Below, in pieces: positions 1 through 10,758 of a stretch of DNA of 64,000 nt; the stretch's first letter is position 1; the number at the start of each line of letters is the position of its first letter. The stretch covers positions 53,539-117,538 of the forward strand of contig ML976656.1 in assembly GCA_010015655.1 (NCBI GenBank), written 5' to 3'. Made by a program: the position numbers and the translations under genes. The notes below the pieces were generated by a model. That model saw only the letters and a list, made by a program, of their open reading frames with translations, had not been told where the DNA came from and did no database searches. Origin of the DNA: Bimuria novae-zelandiae CBS 107.79. Lineage: Eukaryota; Ascomycota; Dothideomycetes; Pleosporales; Didymosphaeriaceae.

Positions 1-101
1 CCTTACTTCTTTCTACGTTTATATTTTAATATTATTTTATACTCCTTGCTCTCCTTTTTTTTCTTACCTTTTTATATAAACTTTATTAAATTTTTTCTTT
101 A

Positions 102-147
102 ACGTGGTTCACCACTAAGCGGGCCAACCCCACTAACCGGGCCAACT
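102..147 (+). repeat. Left terminal inverted repeat of pogo element
   Basis: It pairs with 1903-1948. It contains two imperfect copies of a roughly 18-bp unit centred on CGGGCCAAC (around 120-140 and 138-156), possibly transposase-binding sites. Confidence 0.85.
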
Positions 148-1902
148 TTACTAAATGCAGCCTACCTCTAGCTTATACTATAATGCTATCACAACATAAC
201 ACGCAATAACCTTATACTAAAAGCGCACTATAGCTTGCTATCTAAGCTATAATTAAAGATCGCGATAAGAGTAAAAGACGCGTTATTATAGCCTTTAGCG
301 TGCCTTAAATAATAGTACAACGATAATGCTAAGGAGCCCTCTCTTAACGCAATCGCGAGCCTAACTTAAAGAAGCTAACTAAGCTAGAGGAGGAGGCTCT
401 AGTCCGACGTATACTTAAGCTTAACTAGCGAGGAATAGGTGTAATAAGGGATATAGTCTAAGATATAGTTAATAATCTACTTGCTAAGCGCGGTGGACAG
501 CCTATTAGTAAGCACTAGGTAGACAGGCTTAAGACACGTACGCTAGAAATTAAGCTTTAAAGGAGCTATCTATATAATTATTAGCAAGCCCTAAACGAAG
601 ATCTACGTATTATAACGCCCTAGTTCGAGCTGGTTACTAATACTAAGGCTAAGTACGGTATCGCTAATAACAACACGTACAACTTCGACGAGACAGGCTT
701 TATAATAGGGGTAATACAGGGTTAGATGGTCTTTACAGGCTCTAAGAAGCGAAGCAACCTAAAGAAGATTTAACCTAATAATCGTGGGTAGGTTACTAAT
801 ATCTAGAGTGTTAGCGCTAAAGGCTAGGCTTTACTACCCTTTCTTATCTTCCCTAGCAAGGTTCTAATTACGTTTTAGTTCTATAATCTACCCTAAGACT
901 AGGTTATTAAAGTTAGTCCTAATAGCTAGACGTTAAATAAGCTTAGCCTTGCCTAGCTAAGGCACTTTAATACCTATACTAAGGCGCGTAGTTTAGGTGC
1001 ACACTGGCTACTAATTATAGATAATTATAAGAGCCACTACTCACACGAATTTTATAAATACTATAAGGAATAGAAGATTATTATTCTTTGTATGCCTCTA
1101 CACTTATTACACCTCTTATAGCCACTTAATGTAGGTTATTTTTTGCCTTTAAAGCGGGCGTACAGTAATGAGATTAGTAGCTTGGCACGGTACGGCACTA
1201 AGTAGATTAAGAAGAAGATCTTTTTACTAGTCTTTAAAGTAGCTTTTAAAAAGGTAATAATAAAGGTAAATATTTGCGCAGGCTTTAGAGGTGCTAGATT
1301 AGTCTTACACGACTTAGAGGCGGTGTTATTAAGACTTAATATGGTTTTTTATACGCCAACTCCACCTAACGCAGAGGACACCCTATAGGAATTAAAAACA
1401 CTAAGTAACCTCCGCGAGATAGAGGCTTAGTTAACGCTAGTTCGTGAGCGTGTATAGAAGTATAGAGATTTACTAGTTTCTCTGCTTCTTAGAGCTATTA
1501 AGCAGCTTAATAAAGATATTACATTAATAGGGCACGAAATAGTATTAATATAATAAGAAATAGTAGGGCTTCGCAAGGCAGTAGAGATAGTAATAGAGCT
1601 AAAAAGTTAAAAGAGGAAGTATATTTAGGCAGCTAAGATACTTATAGTAGAAGAGGTAGTCGATTTAATAGCTAAAAAGGATAGTAGTAGGCAAAAGGAG
1701 GGTAAAGAGTCTATAAAGAGGGTGCGTGGACAGAGGCGCTATAAACGTTATAGTAAAACTAACTATAACGCTCGCACCTGCGTAGTAGAAATTATAGATG
1801 TATCTAATAGTAATAAGTCTAAATAGTATTTCTATGTTCTGCAAATTATAGTAAATTGTAGTAGTATTATAGGAGGCGCTTTGTAATAGACTAACTTTTA
1901 AA

Positions 1903-1948
1903 AAGTGGCCCGCTTGGTGGGATTGGCCCGCTTAGTGGTGAACCACGT
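1903..1948 (-). repeat. Right terminal inverted repeat of pogo element
   Basis: This is the reverse complement of the left end with only a few transition differences, and it is followed directly by the TA target duplication at 1949-1950. Confidence 0.85.
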
Positions 1949-1950
1949 TA

Positions 1951-2399
1951 TTTAAATTTTCTTTTTGTAATACTTTACCTTTATTATTATACTATTATTT
2001 AAATTATATATCCTTCTTATTATTTTCAACTATAAACCTATTTATTTTATTAATAACCTATTATTTTTATTATATTACTATTTTACTATTTACTTTATTT
2101 ATAAATTAATTATTAATACTATATATTTTTTTTTCTTTTCTATTTTCTATTCTATATAATATTATTTACTTTACCTCCCTACTTTTTTCTTTTTCTTTTA
2201 CTATTTATTTTACTGTTATTTATTTATAACTTATTATTATTATAATACTTTTTTACTCTTTTTATTCTGTCTACTTTATACGAAACTAAAAATACTTAGT
2301 TAGAATATATATATAAAACTAATAAACCTTATCTATCCTTCCTCCTATACGCCTACTCTCCTAATAATCGGGTAATCTAACAAAACTCGGCTACTAAAT
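1951..2399. other. AT-rich spacer without recognisable gene
   Basis: This is very AT-rich low-complexity sequence between the pogo element and the helicase remains. I see no coding signal. It may be the decayed 3' flank of the helicase gene. Confidence 0.5.
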
Positions 2400-2984
2400 A
2401 GTTACTTTCTATTGGATTAAACGCCTGCTTTGTCCCTAAATATTAAACTAACCTATCTATGGATAATCCATTAACACCTTCGCGTACTAATTAATTAACC
2501 TAATAGCTCCTAACGGAATCCTCGCTCCCATGCACGATCCCTATTAATCTAGCTACTAAAACGCTATAATACTGGTATTTACCGCCTACTACCTGCTAAT
2601 AACGCCCCCGTCCGTTCTCTTCCCATTAATGGCATATCTCCTGCGGCACCCCGCACTAAAAACAACCTAAATATAGCTCGAACTAGATCTACTACTCTAT
2701 TTTTTTAATTATCTCCTTCGCTACCTAGCTCTCTACCCGCTAATATTACTAAATGTCGTGTGCGCTCTATCCGTCGCCCGCACCTTTATATATCCTATAC
2801 TAATTTACCTACTACGCTAACTAACTACGTAACTATTCTATACTAGCGTATGCCTCTTATTAGTTCTGCATAAACCTCTATTACAAACCCTATCGTGTCT
2901 ACTCTTACTACTAAAACGTACGCTATACTACTTCCTTTTCTACCTCCCTCTTTCTTTCCCTCTCTCTCTTTCTTTCCCTTTCTC

Positions 2985-3015
<31 letters not shown>

Positions 3016-6000
3016 CTCCCTCTCCCTCTCCCTCTCTACTTCGACTACGTCTATCTTTTTTCTATTACTACTATCCCTGCTACTACCCCCCTTACTCTCC
3101 TCCTCTTTTATCTCCTTACCTTCTTTATAAATATTATATTTCTCTTTCCCCTTTTTACACCCTACCCGCTCTACTTCTCTACGATCTAAATACCTACCTA
3201 ATACTACCCGCCTACACGTTGCCGCCTTGCCTTCTCTTACTAACGCTTATACTAACGTATGCTCCTTCTCCTCCTGCTTATCTTTGGCTACTTACTGGGC
3301 CCCTTTCTATATAATTATAACCGCCTCGCTCCGTGCCCTATCTTGTCCTGCCTAGCCACTCTCCTGCGCGTAATCTAACATGGAAAACGGCGAATTAATG
3401 TGGATAATGCACTAGATATTAGGGATATTAATACCTATACCTAACGCGCTTGTGGTAATAATTATCTACCCTTTATTAGACGTAAAATCCTCTAACATAC
3501 TTGCCTTACTAATAGTATTATAGTAATACGCATAGTACCCTAACTATTACGCTAACGCCTTAATCTTGTGCACTAAATTACTATATATTACTACCTTACC
3601 TTGCCTGTACTTACGTAACTTCTATTACACTATGCCTAATACTATTCTTTTTACCTCCTACTTCTTCGCTACCCTTCCTACCTTAATTACCTAGTATGCC
3701 ACGTTCGTCCGCGCCGTCTCTACCTAGAATACCTTAATCTAGTTAGGATTAAAATATATCTGCTAGAATAACTTATCCTCCTTACTCGGTAGCAACGTTA
3801 CTGTTAATAACACTATTTACGTCTTAGTAGTTACTAACTTATCTAACTGCTGTATCTGCTTGCGGAACGTATACTATTGGTTTAACACTATACAGCACTT
3901 ATTAATTATAATCTAGTCTAATTACCATGTTACTTTTAAATAATTTATAAAGGTGGTAAACCCCTGCGTGACTACTAACTTAGGGGTTACTAACACTACT
4001 ATGGCTACGTTAGGCGGGCGCTGGCTCTCCTACGCTACACACGATATTTCTAGCTTTTTACACCACCGCATTATATCGCCTTATAATATAATTAATAGGA
4101 TAACGATAATAGTCGTGCTACCCTGCTTAGCCTATACTAATAACATAAATAACATGCTCTTGCCCGCCCCTATTAGTATTACTACTACCACGGGGCTTTC
4201 TCTACCCATAATAGTATCCATCGCCTCTTGCTATACGCTTTAAAACGTTACTATCTTGCCTGCCACGTGCGCCGTGTGTCTGGCCTATAAATTTACTACT
4301 AATTCTACCATATTCTCTTTATTCCATGCCTCGCTTTCCTCTTCTTCTTTTGGCTAAAATGCCGTGGCCCCGCGCAAAAACTATTAACTAATACTAATAG
4401 TAATCTTATAGTACGCGGTAATTATTAATAGCTAGCCTAATCTAACGCTAGTTTCGCGTTTTAATACCTTTTATAACTAGTCTGTCGTCTACTTGCGCCT
4501 GTTAGGGTTAACTAGCTATATATATAATAAAATCGCCTCCTTCTCTTATACTATCGCCTCTATCTGCTGCTAGAACGGCAATACTAGCTATATATAATAT
4601 ACTACTAACTTGCCCACCTCGCGTGGTAAATACTAGTAAATAATTTTAACGTTACTACTAACGGCATACCCTTTATAGTATCTTATTACAAACACTACCT
4701 TGCTATTCTTAATAAATATATTATAGTAGGCCCCTTTAACTATATTGCTGTGCTAGATACTTATAATCTTAGGCCCCTTGGCTGGCTATTTGCCTATAAT
4801 GTATATTAACGCGATTAACTTCTCCTTAAATATAACTACTTAGTTTATATACTACCTAACCTCTTACTAGTTAACGCCCGAACGGGTGCCTAGTTTTATA
4901 AACTAGTCCCTAATTCGGGCGTTCTAACTAACCTGCTTATATAACTATTACTTCCCGTCTACAGGCATGCGGGTGCGCTAGTCTTTTAAAAAATTCTACT
5001 CTAGTTACTTATTAGTTAGATTATCGCACAAACTCTCTTATGGGATATTAGGAATAGGCTTAGTAAACAGGCTATTACTAAATAATAAATCCTCTATTAA
5101 TAACTATTAACTCTCCTCCCTTAACCCGTGCACTATGCTGCAGAACTAGGCTATAGTAAACTATAGCTCCTTATATAATAACTTATCCTGCCCTACCCAC
5201 TCTACGTGGCCGCGTAACGTCGTATTGTAATGGATCTTTAACCCGTACGTCTGTAAATCTAATATTTACTATATAGGGCTATAGCTACTACGCACTATAA
5301 ACTTGTCTATTATCTACTAGACGTGCTATAAACACTCTTTTAGTTGGCCCTATTACTGGGTGCTATTCCTATCGCTCTCGTTTACGCTATTGCTATTTAT
5401 ATTATCTCTTACGAATAGATCTAACAATTTTAACGCCTACTACACTACTATAAACTAGATAACCTTAATAATAGCTAATAAAATAGGCGGGTACTACTTA
5501 GCGCCCTTCTACCTATTCTTCTTTACCCCTAATATGGCTAATGCACACACCAACGGGCTATTATACTCTTTACGGGTAATAGACTAGCTTAATAATACAA
5601 CGTAAAACGCTAAATATAATTTTTTAATACTTAATAACGCTTTACGCTTACCTATAATTCTACCCTTCTTTACCTCCTGCTTGGCCTCTATCTCCCCTAT
5701 CGTATTATTTGCGTTGTTTATTATTGCCTTATCTATATCTTTATCTTTTATCTCTTTTGTTTCTTCCTCCTCTTCCTCCTCTGCCGCTCCTTCTACTACC
5801 TTTACTAATGCCTCCTACGCCTCGCGCTACTGCTGGGTAAACTAGTACGTAGGGCTCTTTTACGCAAGAGAAGGGTAGTAGCTAGTAGCACTAGTACTAT
5901 TACTAACTATCTAGCGTTATGTACGTAACATGTATACCTTTTCCTAGGGTGGAGAGATGGCGAAATATTATTTACTTAACCTAGCTATATCGTAGCTTCT

Positions 6001-8600
6001 TTTTATAATACAACCCCTTTTCTTCCTCGTTAGATAATTTAAACAACGCTAACTACTTACGTTAGGGTATATACGCGCGAAATCTAAGGAAGCTATACTA
6101 CTCCTAACTTATATTTTAATACTTAGCTCTCCTAGCTTCTATTACCCTAGGAGCCTCTTCTAACCCCTAAGCATATATAGTGCCTGCGATCCACGTTATA
6201 TAGCTTACCTAATTATTTACTTTCTTCTCTTTAATCCTATAGTCTTGCTTAAATCCGCTATACTTTAGATATATACGGGATATAGCAATGGCTACGTGCT
6301 AGTAGTAGGTAATATTTAGATTTATTTATAAGTGTATCCGCGCCTCTTCTTTTAACACGCGTGTTAATTAGGCACTATCCTAAGTGGTTATATCGCTTTT
6401 TAACTATAGAAAAGGCGATAGTAGTGTCTTATCTGCCTACACGAGTGCATCTAGCTTTCTCTAGAATAGTAAGATAAACTATAGATAGTAAATAACGAGT
6501 TCGCTAACTTCTCTAGGTAGGTAACGGTGGATAATCTTCGTAGACCTGATAATATTATAACCCTTATAATACGCAGTTACTATGCTTACTAGACTATCTT
6601 TAATAAAAATATTTTAATAGTGCCTATTTACTGTGTTATAGTGTTATAAGCTAAGGATCTCCATTCCTTGAGCAGGCTGGCCTATGGTTATATAGATAAG
6701 AAGTAAGAGTTATTCGAGGAATAAATTAACCTTTAAGATGTATCTCTTCGCTATAGGTGCTTTCTACATAACCTTTAAGTCTTTTTTACGTAACTCTATA
6801 AATTTGGCGCGTAGTGTGTTAGATCCTAACACGCGATTAAGTATCTAGCGTCCTCCCTCTAGTAATATATCCCTATTACGAGGATCCTTGCGGAAGCTCT
6901 AACCTTTAGCACTTTTTATTAGGTTATTCTATAAGTTACGTAGTTTAAAGGTAGGGATTACGTCTTCCCGCTTCTTATTATCGTGTACTAAGAAGAGCTA
7001 CTTAAGCTTAGCCTGCGCTAGCGCTACTTGCGTGGTAATAAACTTCTTTAAATTAGTTACGTTTAACTCTAGCTACTTATAAGTGAGTCGCTTATAGTTA
7101 TTAGACTAATAGATATACCCTAGACTCGTAGAACTATTTCTAATCTTTTTACTGTACGTCCGCAATTAAAGCACCTAGTTAAATAAGGACTAACTTTTAT
7201 AAATTATAAACTAATCCTGTACCTTATTAAGTACGTTTATTAAATGTTCGACCCGTCCTTCCTCTACTATTAGTACCAATATCTAGATAATAAGCATCTG
7301 CGATATCTTAACGAACGCGGATAGGTTAGACGTAAAGTAGGAAGCGTCTTAGAGTATCTTTTTCTTAGGGTCTATAGCTAGCGTGGTAAGGAACCTAACT
7401 ACCGTGCTTTTAAAGAAGTCCCCCTTTAACGTGTAATTAAGCAAGGTAATATAGAAATAAAGGTAAGCTTAGTTAAGTTAGGCTTCTAGTAGCCTTTAGA
7501 TAGCTTTAGGATTTGGTTTAACGCCCTCCTCGCCCGTTTAGCTTTACTTTAGCCTAATAAGCTCCTTATTAATATCTATTATCTAATTAAGGTGCCTAAG
7601 CTAGGAGGTTGTTAGACGGTAGGTAAGCGCGACACGGTTCTCTAGCTAAATAGTTTAATAGGCGAAGTAGATTAACCTCTTAAACACTTGCTTATAGTTC
7701 TAATACGTCGAGTTGCGAAGTTTAATTAGTAGTAGTTAGTGAAAGGCTTATTATTATTAGATAAAGCTATTAATGCGCGCCTAGTTAAAGACGTTAACTT
7801 TATTATCTTAGATAGAGCAATGCGCTTCTTCTATAATATAGTCTAGGCTATCTAAGAATTTAGTAAAGAGCGGCTCTAATATAGGATTGGCAGGAGTTGC
7901 TAATAAAGTAACGTTGTTAAAAGAGTAACCTTAAAGATATTTTGACCATCGTGTTATCTCTAGCCAAGGCAAGACTTCTATTAGCATAGTATTGTCTAGA
8001 ATTACGTCCTTTAGCGCATACTTCTCCTATTTATCTTTTTTAAGGGCCTTGTCGATTTGCGCGCGTATATACTCTGCCTTAGATAATATTACTACTATCT
8101 TCTAGTAACTCTATACTTCTTTATTTTCCGTATCTTCTGCATGCGGGATAATAATAAAGTAGCTATAGTTAGGTCCTTGTTTAAATAGCTACTGGCACGA
8201 AACATTTTTCCACTAGAGAGTAGATTCTATAGTAGCCTTAGGTTAACGTCCTAGGGCACGCTTATAGGTAGCATGTTTATTATTAAAGTGCCTTATTAGC
8301 ACTCTTGCTACTGTGTAAGTATAGGTGCACTCTAGACATAATAGCCCTTTATATATAGGGAGGTGTAGTAGAGTAAGCCAATTGGCAGGTAGTAACTAGA
8401 AGTTAGGCAAGTCTAGGTCTATAGAATACTTAAGTATAAGCTTGTCACTTAGTAGCATTTGCGCTTTCTTTAATAGGCCAAGTTCTAGATAGTCGGCGTG
8501 CGAACGCGTAAGGTAAGATATATATTAGTTTAGCCTAACGCTATAGCCGCATAGGATATATATTTATATTTAGTAGTCTAGTAGGAAGTGAAAGAGGTCT
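2400..8600 (-). pseudogene. RIP-destroyed telomere-linked RecQ-type helicase
   Basis: The minus strand reads as a very large RecQ-family helicase broken by dozens of stops. Near 8280-8345 is a Cys/His segment (LCLECTYTYTVARVLIRHF) followed near 7940-7990 by a Trp-containing motif (ITRWSKYL), resembling the N-terminal region of fungal telomere-linked helicases. The ATP-binding motif GAGKSMLFML lies at about 4140-4170 in a typical context (VVVV before it, then a conserved VTPKLVV region). Helicase motifs V-VI appear near 3330-3560 (TSALGIGINIPNI, then LDYAQESG). A Cys-rich tail (GCF-CGVPQEICH) lies near 2620-2690. Intact members are found next to telomeres in several fungi, so this block may be subtelomeric or a displaced subtelomeric copy. 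Boundaries are approximate. Confidence 0.8.
2940..3050. repeat. Pyrimidine-rich (CTTT/CTCC) microsatellite
   Basis: A run of CT, CTTT and CCCTCT units with almost no purines. On the minus strand it would encode an Arg/Glu/Lys-rich charged tract inside the C-terminal part of the helicase pseudogene, so it probably began as coding low complexity and then expanded. Confidence 0.8.
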
Positions 8601-9040
8601 ATAATAATGCACTAGTAGTTGGTAAGGACGGCTAGGTTGTAATATACACGTGGGAGAGAAGATGGGGGAAAGGGGAAAGAGGGAGGGGGGCAATAAGGCT
8701 CTTAACTATAAACGCGAACACGACGCGTGGGTTTTATAGCCCTTACCCCCCTAATTACGCTAGCTTACTACTTAGGGTAAAAAGAGATAGCTAGGTAGTA
8801 TACGTAAACACGTAGGAAGGACTCTTGCGTTATAATGTTTAGTAAGGCGAGCTAGGGTCTTACCTAGCGCGAACACGGTTAAGCGTGCGTCGAAGTTGGG
8901 CCAATTAGCTAGGGAGAAACTGGATGCAGGGTTGGATGTATTTGGCGATAATACTCTAGTATTCTCCGACTGCATCACTGGACGCCTTGAAGGTTCTTGT
9001 ACTACACATACACAGTACATGACTGGAGTAAACACCGAGC
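8601..9040. other. Boundary between AT-rich repeat block and gene block
   Basis: Base composition changes here from RIP-type AT-rich to ordinary genic. A purine-rich patch lies at 8651-8692. No gene is seen; the right-hand part is presumably the promoter of the SDR gene that starts at 9041. Confidence 0.5.
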
Positions 9041-10211
9041 ATGTCCGAATATATTACATCGTGGAATCTTCTCGCCGGGCTCATCGTCATCGGCGCCTCT
9101 TGTTTCATCATGCCTGAATTTCGAGAAATGGCCAAAGTGACCCTGTTTGGGTCTGGCAACAAGGGCGGTGCCACTTTCACTCCCGCAAATGATATTCCTT
9201 CGCAGACGGGAAAGGTTGTTCTCATCACTGGAGCGGCTGGAGACCTTGGCCGGCAGACGGCCATCGAACTCGCCAAATATGGGCGGCCAGCGCGCATTTA
9301 CGTTGCCGACCTCCCGCGAGACGAGTCAGCGAAGAAGGATTTGATCGCTCTCATCGATCGTGAAGCATATGAGGACAGCAACGAATCCGGGAGCAAGAAT
9401 GCTACAGAGCCCAGGACCGAGATCCACTTCATCGACTTGGATCTGACTTCATTTGACAGTGTTCGGGCTTGCGCCGCTAAATTTGTGGCCAAAGAAGAGC
9501 GACTAGACATTCTCATTCTCAACGCGGGCATCATTCGGGTTGCAAAAGGGACGACCAAAGAAGGCTATGAAGTGCATTTCGGACTCAACTACATCGGTCA
9601 CGCGCTGTTAGCGAAACTGCTCATCCCAACTCTGGTCAAAACATCAAAGTTGCAACCAGACGCAGAAGCACGCGTCGTGGTCGTCTCGAGCGAGGGGCAC
9701 GCCATGGCGCCCAAGGGAGGAATCCAGTTTGACAAGCTGAAAACCGAATGCGTGGAAATGGTACGTACTCTCCACCCGTTGACGCACATAAGAACTGTCT
9801 GATATATTGACAATGTTCTAGGATTACTCCCAGCGATATGGACAGAGCAAGTTGGCTCTCATTCATCTTGTCCGACAGCTTGCGACACGGTATCCCGAAG
9901 TCAAAACGGCTGCGGTGCATCCAGGAAGAATTCTGACCGGAATGGCAACGAGGTTGAAGAAAGAAAGCTTGCTTGTCCGGGTCACGGCGCCGATTGCGCC
10001 CTTTTTCTGCGTGCCCGTGTCTGTTGGTATCATCAATCACTTGTGGGCAGCCACCAGCCCGGACGTTGTAAGCGGGAAATATTATGAGCCCGTGGGTGTG
10101 CCGGGAAAGGAGTCTGCTTTGGCGAAAGACGAGTCTCTATCCAAGAAGTTATGGGATTGGACCGAAGTGCAGTTCACCGGTGTCAAGTCGTTGGATGAGA
10201 GCAATGGTTGA
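9041..10211 (+). CDS. Membrane-anchored short-chain dehydrogenase/reductase
   Basis: Two exons (9041-9760 and 9822-10211) joined by a 61-bp GTACGT..TAG intron give 369 residues. The intron is supported because it joins the conserved catalytic region in frame. The classical SDR features are present: TGAAGDLG nucleotide-binding loop (residues 63-70), NAG (161-163), a VVVVSS strand carrying the catalytic Ser (about 212-217), and YGQSK (Tyr246, Lys250). It resembles the retinol-dehydrogenase/WW-domain-oxidoreductase-like SDRs that reduce or oxidise carbonyl/hydroxyl groups with NAD(P)(H). A hydrophobic segment at about residues 10-25 probably anchors it to a membrane. Its substrate cannot be told. 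It is the first intact gene after the repeat block and could be a tailoring enzyme for the peptide locus at 17.8-23.5 kb, but nothing in the sequence proves this. Confidence 0.85.
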
Positions 10212-10758
10212 TGTAATAGTGCTCTGGTGGACAATGAAAAGAGGAAAGGCAATCAATGATCTATGTCGACCCGAACCTGTAAAATAATGTTCAGAATTCT
10301 CACATGCTCACGAAAGTGGCCAGTATTGGCCTGTGACCTTCCTCGGATCGATAGCGTGAGTTTGTCGAGTTCTTCGCTGACCTCCTAGCAACGAGGCTGC
10401 ATGTCCAATGCTGATCATGATTGCCGACATTGCGGTCTCGATGTCTGGCATCCTCCGATGCTGACAGATTCAAAACCCTTGGGCTGGTCCCAGTTGAGGT
10501 GGTAGTTGCCAAGACAGAATCACGTGACTATCGGACGCCTAGCTCGCGTATGACGCGGCTTGCCAGCGACACTCTCGGAATGACGCGTGATGGCATCCGA
10601 CATCCTATAATGCTTGACATCCTTCACCTCGAGCGGGCGCACTGGTCCGGACTCTCTGTGCCGCTTGCAGCCGGCGCTCGCAGTGCTTGATATTTTCTCC
10701 GAATGCACCCTCGACCGCCCGCCACACATCGCCGCAAGACTCCGCTACACGTTCCAAC
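10212..10758. other. Intergenic region, SDR to RBR ligase
   Basis: This lies between two plus-strand genes. I see no gene or repeat. It presumably contains the SDR terminator and the RBR ligase promoter. Confidence 0.5.

Larger units (their letters stand above)
102..1948 (+). mobile_element. RIP-degraded pogo/Fot1-type DNA transposon, complete with both ends
   Basis: The element is bounded by imperfect terminal inverted repeats of about 46 bp (102-147 and 1903-1948, both reading ACGTGGTTCACCACTAAGCG inward). TA dinucleotides sit at 100-101 and 1949-1950, the target duplication of the Tc1/mariner superfamily. The plus strand between them reads as a pogo/Fot1 transposase in one broken frame. 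A stretch reading NFDETGFIIG lies near 680-710, and IIDNYKSHYS followed by PLHLLHLL near 1015-1130 matches the DDE core and the following motif of Fot1 proteins. Many in-frame TAG codons occur where Trp or Gln is expected, as RIP produces. No intact protein can be made. The assignment to the pogo/Fot1 group is from motifs, not a search. Confidence 0.85.

Noticed and set aside
2895..3314. Plus-strand open frame of 139 codons rich in Pro, Leu and Ser
   Set aside because: It is a translation of a CT-rich microsatellite; the real coding history of this region is the minus-strand helicase.
3953..4243. Plus-strand open frame of 96 codons
   Set aside because: It overlaps the helicase Walker A region on the minus strand, which has clear motif support.
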